Source of the DNA: Paenibacillus guangzhouensis
GTDB taxonomy: Bacteria > Bacillota > Bacilli > Paenibacillales > Paenibacillaceae
Length of the DNA: 64,000 bases
Assembly: GCF_009363075.1 (NCBI RefSeq)
Contig: NZ_CP045293.1
Span: 1,612,001 to 1,676,000, forward strand
Reading direction: 5' to 3'
Under the pieces are notes generated by a model. That model saw nothing but the letters and a program-made list of their open reading frames with translations, made no database searches and was not told the origin of the DNA. Position 1 is the first letter of the stretch; each line of letters opens with the position of its first letter. This document shows positions 15,911-25,250 of this stretch, in pieces. The position numbers were made by a program, and so were the translations under genes.

Positions 15911-16516
15911 ATGCAAAGAAAAGTTTCAAATACAAAAGAGGAGCTGGAAAAATTGAAACCTATTATTGTAGGAATTGCAGGCGGTTCGGGCAGTGGGAAA
16001 TCAACTTACTGCGAAATTATAGTTAAAGAACTTAAAGATTATCAAGTGGCTGTTGTCTCAACAGACGATTTCTATAAAAAGGATTTACCAAAGATGATAT
16101 CGCCTGTATCAAATATGGAATACGACGATTTTAACCATCCAGATGCATTGGATTATAACAAGTTAATGGTGCATATAAACAACTTACTGAGTACTGATAA
16201 TCATCCTGAAGTAGTTATTTTAGAAGGCATTTTCACACTTTACTTTGAAGAGCTAAGAAAAATGTTAGACTTAAAGATCTTTGTTGATCTTGATTCAGAT
16301 GAACGCATGTATCGTAGGATACGTAGAAATATGAAAAATTGGGGGGCGGGTTTTGATGAAGTTGCAACATATTACCTAGATGCTGCAAAACATAGAGAAA
16401 TCGAATTTGTACTTCGTACTAAAAATTTTGCTGATATCGTCATTAATGGTAACCATCTAGAAGGCATATCGAAGAATATTATCTGTTGTTGGATAAGCAG
16501 TATGATAAAAAAATAA
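15911..16516 (+). CDS. Uridine kinase-like P-loop kinase
   Basis: About 201 residues. Walker A is GIAGGSGSGKST (near residue 25), followed by VVSTDDFYKKDLP, DFNHPDALDY and VVILEGIFTLY, the sequence of landmarks in uridine/cytidine kinases and phosphoribulokinases. The lid arginines RMYRRIRRNM follow. Expected reaction: nucleoside plus GTP/ATP to the monophosphate, but a paralogue with another substrate is possible. The start is uncertain: ATG 15911 has GGTGG 12 bases upstream; an earlier in-frame ATG at 15866 has no site. Confidence 0.8.
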   Translation: MQRKVSNTKEELEKLKPIIVGIAGGSGSGKSTYCEIIVKELKDYQVAVVSTDDFYKKDLPKMISPVSNMEYDDFNHPDALDYNKLMVHINNLLSTDNHPEVVILEGIFTLYFEELRKMLDLKIFVDLDSDERMYRRIRRNMKNWGAGFDEVATYYLDAAKHREIEFVLRTKNFADIVINGNHLEGISKNIICCWISSMIKK

Positions 16517-16630
16517 GCCAATCGCGCAGAAAAATCAATACCTGATAACCAGTCGCAGCTATACTGACAACAAATTGTATATCAGAAGCGTCTAATCATC
16601 GTACAGACAACAGCAACAGGAGTGGAACAG

Positions 16631-18913
16631 ATGCAAGTAAAACTGATGACAATATGCGGTGCCGTTCTAGCATCTATGCTCTTATGGGCAGGAAGTGCGG
16701 CCGCAGAAGAACGGTTTGTCGATCTGCAGCATTCGAAGTGGGCAGAAGACAGTATTACCTACATGGCAAAACGAGGAACAGTGGCTGGATATGGCAATGG
16801 GATATTTATGCCCGAGGGGCATGTAACAAGGGCGCAAGCCGTCACTTTCATGGTGCGAGAGCTTTATCCGCAACAACTGCAGCAAGCAGTGGAAGGCACG
16901 AAATATACAGATGTTCCGACAACACATCCTTTTTATCGAGAAATCACTATAGCGGCAAAAAATGGGCTGGCCAGCGGATTCCCTGACGGCACCTTCCATC
17001 CGGATACACCGATTAGCCGCGCAGAGACTGCTGCATTCCTGTCACGCGCATATTCGCTCGAGGAAGGAAAGCAACCCGTAGGTTTGACGGATACACAGAA
17101 GCATTGGGCGGCAGCACCAATTCTCATCATGAGCTCCAACGGATTGATCAGCGGATATTCGGATGGTACCTATCGTCCGGATCAACCTGTCACGCGTGCG
17201 GAGTTTGCCGTATTTATGACGCGAGTGATTCGGTTCGAACGCGAAGAAGCCATTCGGGCACACGATTGGGATAGGCTGCTATCTTATATGACCGTAAGCG
17301 AGCAAGTTGGCCAAATGCTGATGCCTGACATTAGGCAATGGAACGGGCAAGTGACAACGACTGTCAATGAAGGACTGAAACGCAGCATTCATGATCAAGA
17401 CTTGGGCGGACTTATTCTTTTCGACAAAAATATTGTAGATATGAGGCAGGTCACAACACTTACACATCATTTGCAAATGGAAGCAGGGGACATTCCTTTG
17501 TTTCTTGGCATCGACCAAGAAGGAGGCGTTATTAAGCGAATCCCAGGCGGGACGAATCTGCCGGGTCAAATGGCGCTTGGTGCAACCAGAGATACAAAGC
17601 TGGCCGAAGCAGCCGGACAGTTGACAGGGGAGGAGCTTAGAGCACTTGGGCTGCAGGTCAATTTTGCACCGGTGCTCGACATTAATAGCAATCCAGACAA
17701 CCCGATCATCGGTATGCGGTCGTTTGGCTCGGATGCGGATTTAGTGACACGGCTTGGTCTCGCAACGATGAAAGGGCTGCGGCAATCAGGGGTGATCGCG
17801 GGAGTCAAGCATTTTCCGGGGCATGGCGACACGACGGTAGACTCCCATCTGGGTATGCCTGTGCTGACACATAACCGCGAACGGCTCGATGCAGTGGAAC
17901 TGAAACCGTTTCGGGCTGCGATCGACAATGGGGTGGAGATGATCATGACCGCGCATATTGCCTTCCCTGTCGTAGATAACGAACACATCATTTCGCTGAA
18001 GGACGGAAACAGCGTGCCGATCCCTGCCACGTTATCTAAGAAGGTGCTGACCGGACTGCTTCGGGGAGAACTGGGATATAAAGGAGTCATCATTTCCGAT
18101 GCCTTTACCATGAATGCGATTGCGGAGCATTTTGGGGAAAATAAAGCGGTGGAACGTGCAGTCTCCGCAGGTGTTGATATCATCCTTATGCCGCAAGATC
18201 CAGCAGCTGCACATCAAACGCTGCTGAACGCGGTTAAGAGAGGGACTATCCCGATCGAAACGATCCAAGCATCCGTGAAGCGCATTTTGGAGTTGAAATC
18301 GAAATATGGTTTGTTTGACCGTAGCGAAAGCCTCGCGCATAAATTGGCCGAGCTTAACCATGTCATTGGATCCGAGGAGCATCGCACGGTGGAACGGGAA
18401 ATCGCAGAGCGGGCGGTGACATTATTGGCCGGCCGAGACAGTGGCCATCCGGATCAAATTCATAAAGGCGACCGAGTTGTTATTGCCGCAACGGAAGAGG
18501 AGCAGGCGAAACAGCTCGAGAGGCAGCTGATACAAGCTGCAAATAACCTATCGTTAAAGACGGAAATTTTCGTTATCGGCCAAGGAAAAACGAATGAAGC
18601 GCTTCAGGCGTTTGATAAGGCGGATTACGTCATCCTGGCCTCTTACCAGTTCCGTAATGTGGCTAGTCAGTTCAAATGGGCCGATTATCAAACCTTGGTT
18701 GATGAGATGAATAAGCGTAATAAGCGTTACACACTACTATCGCTCGGCAACCCGTACGAGACGATCTATTTGCAGAACGTGCGCTCGGGGCTTGCTGTAT
18801 ACGGAAAGCAGGAGCCGAATACAGCTGCTGGAATCAAAGTGCTGTTCGGTCGATTAGAAGCCAGCGGTGTGTTGCCAGTGACAACGGATCAAAGCACGGT
18901 TAGTACGAATTAA
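16631..18913 (+). CDS. SLH-anchored GH3 beta-N-acetylglucosaminidase (NagZ-like)
   Basis: About 760 residues. A signal peptide ends at SAAAEE. Three SLH repeats occupy roughly residues 30-205 (the GYGNGIFMPEGHVTRAQ, GFPDGTFHPDTPISRAE and GYSDGTYRPDQPVTRAE boxes), which bind pyruvylated secondary wall polymer. The rest is glycoside hydrolase family 3: GIDQEGG, the general-base loop KHFPGHGDTTVDSHLGMP near 395 and the nucleophile Asp in ISDAFTM near 490. The Gly-His-Gly-Asp loop is diagnostic for NagZ-type N-acetylglucosaminidases. It should act at the cell surface on peptidoglycan or chitin fragments. ATG 16631 is preferred over GTG 16622, which overlaps the binding site CAGGAG. Confidence 0.92.
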   Translation: MQVKLMTICGAVLASMLLWAGSAAAEERFVDLQHSKWAEDSITYMAKRGTVAGYGNGIFMPEGHVTRAQAVTFMVRELYPQQLQQAVEGTKYTDVPTTHPFYREITIAAKNGLASGFPDGTFHPDTPISRAETAAFLSRAYSLEEGKQPVGLTDTQKHWAAAPILIMSSNGLISGYSDGTYRPDQPVTRAEFAVFMTRVIRFEREEAIRAHDWDRLLSYMTVSEQVGQMLMPDIRQWNGQVTTTVNEGLKRSIHDQDLGGLILFDKNIVDMRQVTTLTHHLQMEAGDIPLFLGIDQEGGVIKRIPGGTNLPGQMALGATRDTKLAEAAGQLTGEELRALGLQVNFAPVLDINSNPDNPIIGMRSFGSDADLVTRLGLATMKGLRQSGVIAGVKHFPGHGDTTVDSHLGMPVLTHNRERLDAVELKPFRAAIDNGVEMIMTAHIAFPVVDNEHIISLKDGNSVPIPATLSKKVLTGLLRGELGYKGVIISDAFTMNAIAEHFGENKAVERAVSAGVDIILMPQDPAAAHQTLLNAVKRGTIPIETIQASVKRILELKSKYGLFDRSESLAHKLAELNHVIGSEEHRTVEREIAERAVTLLAGRDSGHPDQIHKGDRVVIAATEEEQAKQLERQLIQAANNLSLKTEIFVIGQGKTNEALQAFDKADYVILASYQFRNVASQFKWADYQTLVDEMNKRNKRYTLLSLGNPYETIYLQNVRSGLAVYGKQEPNTAAGIKVLFGRLEASGVLPVTTDQSTVSTN

Positions 18914-18942
18914 CTTTGAAATTATCAATATTTTAGTTTGGT

Positions 18943-19006
18943 AAAATAACTAAAACGCGGTTGCCGACATCGATCGGCAGCCGCGTTTTGCTAAGTGCAG
19001 GATAAC
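18943..19006 (+). repeat. Dispersed repeat with hairpin, acting as terminator
   Basis: AACGCGGTTGCCGA and TCGGCAGCCGCGTT form a stem (about 18953-18987) followed by TTG and CTAAGTGCAGGATAA, a variant right arm. It lies between the convergent GH3 and TetR genes and likely terminates both. Confidence 0.7.
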
Positions 19007-19032
19007 GCAACTAGAGATGAAGTTTGACTCCT

Positions 19033-19638
19033 TTATCTAACAATGGGTACATGTGCCGATCCGAGCCTTGAGATTTGGGAGAATAGAACAGCCATATCTA
19101 TTGGTGATAGATCAAATTCCCGCTGAATCCAGAATTGAATGGTCCCCACATAGGCTGAAGCCAGATAAGCAAACAAATACTGTTGTTTTGCAGGTATATC
19201 GGCTGAATTAGTCTGCCGATATTCTGCTCGGTAGGCGTTAATGAATTGTTGATTGATTAATTCGGTCATCTGGCGTGAAAGATCCGTGTCACCTCCTGGG
19301 CCCAAGAATACTTTGAAAAAGCGTTTTTGCTCAAATACAAATTCGAATGGACGCACGTAACCTGCTGGTGGATCTTTAAAGGGCTCACGATTTCCTAGCG
19401 TGTGGCCAAGTTTTTTTATGATCCGATGAAACTGTTCCAATATCTCATTTTTGAATTGTTCATAAAAATCTTGAATGCCTTGATAGTGCAAATAGAAGGT
19501 GCCTCTATTAAGTCCAGCTGTATCTGTCAGTTCTTTTACAGTAATGTTCTCCAATGATTTTTCTGGTGCCAAATCAAGCAAAACTTCTCTTAATAGAGTG
19601 CGGGTTCTCAAAATGCGCCGGTCAATTTTTTCAATCAT
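19033..19638 (-). CDS. TetR-family regulator
   Basis: 201 residues. The N-terminal helix-turn-helix reads LENITVKELTDTAGLNRGTF, YLHYQGIQDFYEQF (residues 30-65), with a C-terminal ligand domain (VGTIQFWIQREFDLSPIDMA) like the TetR_C group found in YcxX/DhaS-type regulators. It is divergent from an MFS exporter, 163 bp away, with a 10-bp inverted repeat between them. The expected role is repression of the exporter until a substrate binds. Start ATG 19638 has GGAGAAC just upstream on the minus strand. Confidence 0.88.
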   Translation of the reverse strand: MIEKIDRRILRTRTLLREVLLDLAPEKSLENITVKELTDTAGLNRGTFYLHYQGIQDFYEQFKNEILEQFHRIIKKLGHTLGNREPFKDPPAGYVRPFEFVFEQKRFFKVFLGPGGDTDLSRQMTELINQQFINAYRAEYRQTNSADIPAKQQYLFAYLASAYVGTIQFWIQREFDLSPIDMAVLFSQISRLGSAHVPIVR

Positions 19639-19689
19639 TACAGTTCTCCCTAATAAAATTGTAACTTTACTGATCTTTTTGTGCTCAGC

Positions 19690-19774
19690 TGTTGATTAAT
19701 GAACAGAAATATGAATTATGATCATCGATTTTTGAGTGTTCTCATTATAATCAATAAGTAAAAGTTAATCAACA
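19690..19774. promoter_or_regulatory. Candidate TetR operator pair between regulator and exporter
   Basis: TGTTGATTAA (19690-19699) and its exact reverse complement TTAATCAACA (19765-19774) flank the divergent promoter region; the downstream copy is about 30 bp before the exporter start. A looser GAACA/TGTTC match extends both sides. Inferred as operator half-sites for the adjacent TetR protein. Confidence 0.5.
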
Positions 19775-19801
19775 CTATGTTCAGTAAAAAGGAGAGTCGT
19801 A

Positions 19802-21250
19802 ATGATTAACCATCAAGAAGCCCTAGAATCGTCTAGACAACTTAATGAGGTTCCTACACGAAGAACATTCATACTTGCGCTGATGGCTATTATCCCTGGC
19901 ATGATGATGGTGATGATCGATAGCACCGCAATGAATGTAGCCATTCCTAGCTTGACCAGAGATTTTGGAGTTTCTTTTGACGCGTTACAGTGGGTGATTA
20001 CTGGTTATATGCTAGCTATGTCCGTTACGATACCACTTGCAGGTTGGTTCTCGGATAGACACGGAGCAGCGAAAGCATATATCATAACAGTTATTTTATT
20101 TGTAATGGGATCACTTCTATGTGCATTGGCTCAAAACGCTATGCAGTTAACTATTTTTAGGATTATCCAGGGGCTTGGAGGGGGGATGGTTCAACCTATT
20201 GGGATGGCTATGGTGTTTCGCCTTGCACCGGAGAATAAGAAAGGTCAGATTATGGGTATGCTTGGCATTCCTATGCTGCTAGCGCCGGCTTCGGGACCCG
20301 TCTTGTCTGGTTGGCTGTTAGAATCTAGTGGCTGGCATTGGATTTTTCTTATTAATCTACCCTTGGGAATGATTACTGTTTATTTAGGAACACGATATTT
20401 AGTTGATGCAAATTCTCTAAAAATTACGTCTTCCTTGGATACTAAGCACCCCTTAGATATAATCGGGTTATTTTTAGCTCCTATGGCTTTTGTTTTACTC
20501 GCGCTAAGCATAAATATGGATGCTGTCTCCTGGCTTGTTTGGCTAATGGGAGCAGCCGGTATTATATTACTGATTTGGTTATGGTTGCATGAAATAAAAC
20601 ATCCACATCCCATCTTAGCGCTTCAGGCTTTCCGAGCAATCAGCTTTAGAAGAGGTATGTTTGTGAGTTGGATACAATACATCGCACTGAATGGATCACT
20701 CGTATTTATCCCACAGTATCTTCAAAATTTCAGAGGGTATAGCCCATTTCAAGCTGGTCTGGTAATGAGCTTGCTAGCTATTACTTCTGGATTGCTTATG
20801 CCGATCGGCGGGAAGCTTTTCGATAGGGTGGGTATACGACCTCTTGCAGGCTCGGGTCTTGGAACGATTGCCTTGGGTTTAATGCTCCTCTCACAAATTG
20901 GCCCGGACACAGGAGGGGTGCTGATTGGAGGAATCGTAGGGTTGCTTGGAATTGGTATGGGACTGTGTATGATGTCTCTCAATACCTATATTCTTCAATC
21001 GGCTCCCGCGGAGCTGATCAGTCGAGTTACACCCTTAACCTCAGCAAGTTCCAATTTAATTATTCCTATTGCAATTGCTGGCTTAAGCAACTTTCTGGCG
21101 ATCCGAGCTGCCGTACGAACAACGCAAGTAGGCGGTAATACATCTATGGCTGAGATGGCGGGTTATTCTGATACCTTCTTATTTACGGCTTGCATTGCTT
21201 TATTCGGGGCATTGTTCAGTCTACTGCTCAAGCCTAAACGCAAGGGATAG
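19802..21250 (+). CDS. MFS drug exporter, DHA2 (EmrB/QacA) type
   Basis: 482 residues, consistent with the 14-span DHA2 group. The first span carries IDSTAMNVAIPSL (motif D1), followed by QWVITGYMLAMSVTIPLAGW, SDRHGAAKAY (motif A) and the antiporter motif C-like GPVLSGWLLE. It is a proton-coupled exporter of hydrophobic toxicants. Divergent TetR control is inferred from gene order and the operator repeats. A strong ribosome binding site, AAGGAGAG, precedes ATG 19802. A terminator follows 157 bp later. Confidence 0.9.
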   Translation: MINHQEALESSRQLNEVPTRRTFILALMAIIPGMMMVMIDSTAMNVAIPSLTRDFGVSFDALQWVITGYMLAMSVTIPLAGWFSDRHGAAKAYIITVILFVMGSLLCALAQNAMQLTIFRIIQGLGGGMVQPIGMAMVFRLAPENKKGQIMGMLGIPMLLAPASGPVLSGWLLESSGWHWIFLINLPLGMITVYLGTRYLVDANSLKITSSLDTKHPLDIIGLFLAPMAFVLLALSINMDAVSWLVWLMGAAGIILLIWLWLHEIKHPHPILALQAFRAISFRRGMFVSWIQYIALNGSLVFIPQYLQNFRGYSPFQAGLVMSLLAITSGLLMPIGGKLFDRVGIRPLAGSGLGTIALGLMLLSQIGPDTGGVLIGGIVGLLGIGMGLCMMSLNTYILQSAPAELISRVTPLTSASSNLIIPIAIAGLSNFLAIRAAVRTTQVGGNTSMAEMAGYSDTFLFTACIALFGALFSLLLKPKRKG

Positions 21251-21406
21251 ATGTTAATGCTATGGTTAAGTTAAGTATCATCCTGGACTTTGTTCCCTAG
21301 TAAATACTTACGGGATCGGCCTGCGAAGAGTTGTTCAGAAACCGCGTTTTTCGGAGGGAACACCTTGCTAAATGCACAGCAGCATTTTAGCAGCAAGTAA
21401 AGATGA

Positions 21407-21438
21407 AACCCCACCGGCTTCGGCTGGTGGGGTTATTA
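21407..21438 (+). terminator. Terminator after MFS exporter
   Basis: AACCCCACC (21407-21415) and GGTGGGGTT (21426-21434) with the loop GGCTTCGGCT; weak T-run ATTATT. Confidence 0.75.
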
Positions 21439-21536
21439 TTTGAATGAGCAACTACGCTTTAGAGGGGGAGTGACTGCATATATCTAGATGTATAAAGCAA
21501 AGGATGTGTTAAGTGGCATTGAATGGCCTTCCGTGA

Positions 21537-21644
21537 TTAGATACCGAAACCACCAATACATGCACAAGAAACAATAACTAACAAGATGAACAATACAAGG
21601 ATAGTACCAGTGCTTGTAAAGAACCCTCCACGTACATCGGACAT
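21537..21644 (-). CDS. YjcZ-type sporulation micro-protein (35 aa)
   Basis: ATG 21644 follows AAGGAGGTGTTGAA. The product is MSDVRGGFFTSTGTILVLFI, then LLVIVSCACIGGFGI: the same head, hydrophobic span and Cys-Ala-Cys as the 43-residue protein at 4128, with a shorter glycine tail. The two differ at a few positions only, so they are recent paralogues placed 17 kb apart on opposite strands. Family function is not known; expression in the sporulating cell is expected from family knowledge. Confidence 0.8.
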   Translation of the reverse strand: MSDVRGGFFTSTGTILVLFILLVIVSCACIGGFGI

Positions 21645-21958
21645 TTCAACACCTCCTTAATTAAGAATACACGTTATGTTATGAAGGCTGATCATACTTT
21701 GTTTGGACGTTTGTCACTGTTTTTTTTCTACTTTTAATAAGCATGGACTACTCATGGGGCTTTTATTGTAAACAAGAAGAACGAGATCGAAGTAATTGAA
21801 AAATGCAACAACTCAATCTAACCGAAGTCGACGCTCAGGGGAAATGATATCCTTGTGAAGGTTAAACGGGGTAGATTCTGCCCTTAGCAAAATGAAAAAA
21901 GGAGCTGTTTGTGCAGCTCCTTAGTCTTTCGTATGTATCTGTTCATAAAATACTGATG
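21645..21958. other. Intergenic stretch, nothing recognisable except a terminator
   Basis: This 314-base gap between two minus-strand genes is AT-rich near 21720-21790 (probable promoter of the micro-protein gene) and otherwise holds only the VOC terminator at 21895-21924. No reading frame with a binding site was found. Confidence 0.5.
21895..21924 (-). terminator. Terminator of the VOC gene on the minus strand
   Basis: On the minus strand AAGGAGCTG and CAGCTCC form a stem followed by TTTTTTCATT. Confidence 0.8.
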
Positions 21959-22414
21959 TTATAATTTTTCAACTAATTCGATAATAACTCCGTCTGGGTC
22001 TCGGAAGATTACCCATTTGCGAGCATTAATCACCGTAGTAAGTGAGTCTGGTACAATATTGATTGGAGAGAAGAATTCGATTCCTTTTGACTCCAGTTCT
22101 TGTTTTGTTTGTTCCAGATCCTTTACATAGAAGCCGAAGTGCGTCGTTGAAAAAGAATGTAACGGAAGCGGTGCATCTATAGGAGATTTCGGCGATTCAA
22201 ACTCCATTAATTGGATGACATTTTGTTCCGATTTTAAGTACGCCACACGCAGTCGAGTATCGGGAACGCCAAGGCCTTGTGAAATTTCCTCTCCATCAAA
22301 GGCATCGGTCGGTCCAACGATCACCTCTAGACCCAAGATATCGCGGTAAAAAGAGACGGATTTCTCCAAATTAGAAATAATAATGCCTACATGATAAAAT
22401 CCTTGTAATTCCAT
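21959..22414 (-). CDS. VOC-superfamily protein (methylmalonyl-CoA epimerase-like fold)
   Basis: 151 residues with clear VOC landmarks: GFYHVGIIISNLEKSVSFYR, DILGLEVI, THFGFYVKDLEQTKQELE and the final FRDPDGVIIELVEKL, where His, His and Glu are the expected metal ligands. These complete ligands make it the best candidate enzyme among the four VOC proteins, for example a glyoxalase, epimerase or ring-cleaving type. Substrate unknown. Start ATG 22414 follows AGGAGG. Confidence 0.87.
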   Translation of the reverse strand: MELQGFYHVGIIISNLEKSVSFYRDILGLEVIVGPTDAFDGEEISQGLGVPDTRLRVAYLKSEQNVIQLMEFESPKSPIDAPLPLHSFSTTHFGFYVKDLEQTKQELESKGIEFFSPINIVPDSLTTVINARKWVIFRDPDGVIIELVEKL

Positions 22415-22595
22415 AAAATACCTCCTAGTATAATCAATGATCCGACTTCATTATACATGTATCGTTATAGAATAGGAATCTTTTCCTCGTAAATTCTATC
22501 ATGATCGAGATGGTCTAAAAATGAGAAAACCGATAGAACTTTACACACGAACATTTGTTTGTTATTATTTTTGTAAAATATGGGAGGTGAGGTTA

Positions 22596-23099
22596 TTGGA
22601 CAGTTCAAGTATATTGATTGACCTTCTACTAAATAAATACAATGCGGACCAGAAGTGGACTCGTAAGGTGATTGAACAGTTATCGGAGGAAGATATTATT
22701 TGGTCACCGACACCAGAGAGTAATAGCATCGCGAATTTAATAACGCACATTTCAGGCGCCGCTCGTTATTGGTTTGAAGCCGCATACTTTGGCGCTCCAT
22801 TGATCGAGGACAGGAGCAACGAATTCGAACGCGGGTTGCATATGTCGAAAGAGCAGGCATTAGAAATTTCGGAAAAATCATATGACTGCATCATTCAAGT
22901 TCTTGAAATGATGAAAGCAGACCCAAAACGATTGTTGGAACAACCTTATCTACATTACCCAACGTTCAACTCCGCTCGCTTGAATAATCACTCCACCATT
23001 CTAGAAATGCTTCTACATCAATTCAGACATTTGCCTAGTCACACGGGGCAAATCATATACATAGCAAAAATGAGGAAGGGGAGTTTAGTGTGGGATTGA
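22596..23099 (+). CDS. DinB-superfamily protein (DUF1572-like)
   Basis: About 167 residues. The pattern IANLITHISGAARYWFEAAY near residue 45 and LLHQFRHLPSHTGQIIYIAK near 150 gives the His ligands of a DinB-type bundle; the RYWFE stretch points to DUF1572. TTG 22596 is 5 bases after GGGAGGTGAGG and is the best start; an upstream in-frame ATG at 22521 has no binding site and adds a sequence lacking family similarity. Function unknown. It probably begins an operon with the kinase that follows 54 bp later. Confidence 0.82.
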   Translation: MDSSSILIDLLLNKYNADQKWTRKVIEQLSEEDIIWSPTPESNSIANLITHISGAARYWFEAAYFGAPLIEDRSNEFERGLHMSKEQALEISEKSYDCIIQVLEMMKADPKRLLEQPYLHYPTFNSARLNNHSTILEMLLHQFRHLPSHTGQIIYIAKMRKGSLVWD

Positions 23100-23153
23100 A
23101 ACTTAATTCAGCATATCTAATTGTCATCAGATGAATAGGAGGTTAGATAAATA

Positions 23154-24125
23154 ATGGACCGCGATGTTGTTATAGGTATTGATGGAGGTGGAACCAATAC
23201 CAGGGTCTTGATATGCGATCTGAAGGGTAACAAACTTGCTTTTGCAGAGGGTGGCAGTGCATCCAAGTATAAAGACGAGAATGCATCTGATCATGTGAAA
23301 GCTACTATTGAAGCTGCACTTGCGCAGGCAGGTCGAGTAACAGCTGATGTGGCCATGCTTGTTGCTGGAATTGCTGGCTACGAATCAGAAGCTGATGATG
23401 CATGGATTACATCTTTCACAGACTTGCCGGGACTCAATTGTCCAAAGCTGCATTTAAATGACTCGGATATTGCGCATGCGGGCGCGCTTCAGAATAGGCC
23501 GGGTATTATTGCAATCGCCGGAACAGGCACCATGATCATGGGCATCAATGAATCAGGCATGCGGATCAGAAACTCAAATTATCATCAATACGCGTATAGT
23601 GCAGCACGTCATCTCGCTTATGATGCTGTCTTTGGGGTGCTTGGAGGACATCGAGATGATTCAAATGAGGGGCTAATTGCGGAGATGCTGCAACATTGGC
23701 AAGCGAAAAACTTAGAACAGTTTCAAGAATTTGCTCGGCAGGGATTTCATCCCGATACGATGAAGCGTAATCAACTATTTGGTCAGTTCGCTCCGCAAGT
23801 AACAAGGGCCGCAAACCAGGGTAGCAGTGTTGCAAGACGAGTATGTAACCGGGCAGCAGAGCAGCTCCAATTGGGTATTGAGCTTGTCGGCTCCAACTTT
23901 GATCAACACAACGTTGAGGTCGCACTAATTGGCAGTGTCATTTGCAGCACCTATATGAGAGAGAAGCTGACAGAATTGCTCATAGCCAATCCAATTAAGC
24001 AATATCAAGTGGTTGAACCGCAATTTTCGCCCGTTGTTGGTGCTATTCTTCTGGCTAATAAGGAGCTAGGTATATCCTTGAAAGAAATGTATAGATGGGA
24101 GAATGTCGATGCAAATGTTGGTTGA
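23154..24125 (+). CDS. BadF/N-acetylglucosamine kinase-type ATPase
   Basis: 323 residues of the ASKHA fold: phosphate-1 loop GIDGGGTNTRVLICD, then ALQNRPGIIAIAGTGTM and the hinge VALIGSVICS. The BadF/BadG/BcrA/BcrD ATPase family includes GlcNAc and glucosamine kinases, so phosphorylation of an amino sugar is plausible; with the GH3 at 16631 this might form a wall-sugar recycling route, but they are 4 kb apart and not in one operon. AGGAGGTTAG precedes ATG 23154. The 3' end overlaps the next gene by 17 bases, implying coupled translation. Confidence 0.85.
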   Translation: MDRDVVIGIDGGGTNTRVLICDLKGNKLAFAEGGSASKYKDENASDHVKATIEAALAQAGRVTADVAMLVAGIAGYESEADDAWITSFTDLPGLNCPKLHLNDSDIAHAGALQNRPGIIAIAGTGTMIMGINESGMRIRNSNYHQYAYSAARHLAYDAVFGVLGGHRDDSNEGLIAEMLQHWQAKNLEQFQEFARQGFHPDTMKRNQLFGQFAPQVTRAANQGSSVARRVCNRAAEQLQLGIELVGSNFDQHNVEVALIGSVICSTYMREKLTELLIANPIKQYQVVEPQFSPVVGAILLANKELGISLKEMYRWENVDANVG

Positions 24126-25113
24126 TTCTTCGAATCATGCGTTTAGTGAAGTAAATGAGTATGTATTAAAAATAAAAAATATGATTTCTGCATCAGCAGC
24201 ATCTACTTATATCATTCAAGATGATTGTATCGTTAATGAATGGTATTCGGGGTATCACGACGAATCAGAAGGCAGTCGAAAGGTAGATGCAGAGTCAAGG
24301 TTTAATGTAGCATCAGTCCGTAAAACGTACTTAGGTTTCGCGGTTAGCCTCGCTTTTTATGAGGGTAGGATTAAAAGTTTAGATGACCATGTTACTGATT
24401 ATCTCGATGATTTGGACGAACTTATCTTAAAAGATACGAAAATACGTCATTTGCTAACGCATACTCACGGCCTCCAAGGTAGAGCTAATCATATTAGAAG
24501 AGTTTTTTCGCCAGAAACGGATTGGGAGTACAACAACACAGGTGTTAATTTGCTAATAAAAATTGTTCATAAGGTATTTGGTCAAACACTCGCAGAGATT
24601 ATGGAAGAAAGAATGTTCTTGCCCTACGGGTTCACTGAAACAGGTTGGATAAAAGGAAAATCAGAAAAATTAGTATGGTTGAATGAAAACTACATGGATG
24701 ATCAAGGTAATGATGCAAATCTATTTGTTAGTACGAGGGAGTTAGCTTATTGGGGCTACATTCATTTAACAAAAGGAAAAGTTAATGGCATTCAACTTGT
24801 TCCGAGTTATATCTTCGAACAAGTCAGTGCTATTGCTACACCTTCAAACCTTAATGAGACATTGCCACGGCATGGTTTTTTTTGGTGGATCCAAGACAAG
24901 TCTCGACCATTATCGGAATTGGGAGATCAGCTCCCCAAAAATGCATATCAGTCACTTGGTTTATATGGGAATACCGTCCTAGTTATCCCTGAGTATAATG
25001 TTGTGGCAGTTAGAATGTTAAACCAAACCGAACGAAATCCTCCCCAATATGACTATATAGAAGACATAAAAACCTTCGGAAACATTGTTTGTAAATGTAT
25101 ATTGTCACAATAA
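24109..25113 (+). CDS. Serine hydrolase of the beta-lactamase/PBP-like family
   Basis: About 334 residues. The class C-type motifs are present: Ser-Val-Arg-Lys (SxxK, Ser near residue 69 in NVASVRKTYLG) and Tyr-Asn-Asn (YxN, near 141); a third motif around HGFFWW is less clear. No signal peptide, so probably cytoplasmic, as for many Firmicute esterase/D-aminopeptidase paralogues of this fold. It overlaps the end of the sugar kinase gene. ATG 24109 has GGGAG at 7 bases; ATG 24103 would overlap it. Confidence 0.85.
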   Translation: MQMLVDSSNHAFSEVNEYVLKIKNMISASAASTYIIQDDCIVNEWYSGYHDESEGSRKVDAESRFNVASVRKTYLGFAVSLAFYEGRIKSLDDHVTDYLDDLDELILKDTKIRHLLTHTHGLQGRANHIRRVFSPETDWEYNNTGVNLLIKIVHKVFGQTLAEIMEERMFLPYGFTETGWIKGKSEKLVWLNENYMDDQGNDANLFVSTRELAYWGYIHLTKGKVNGIQLVPSYIFEQVSAIATPSNLNETLPRHGFFWWIQDKSRPLSELGDQLPKNAYQSLGLYGNTVLVIPEYNVVAVRMLNQTERNPPQYDYIEDIKTFGNIVCKCILSQ

Positions 25114-25250
25114 CTCTCGAAGTTATGCGGAGAGTTGTGTTGCGAATAGATATAGTAGGAGTTACGGCCACCCTTGCACATTCGTGCATGAAAAGCTAGG
25201 TAAAATCAAATGATTTTTTCTATCCTTAGGAAGAAAGGAGTGTGGGGTAT

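Noticed and set aside
17566-18183. Long antisense ORF (205 codons) in the GH3 gene
   Set aside because: It is a shadow of a GC-richer gene, serine/threonine-rich, and has no binding site.
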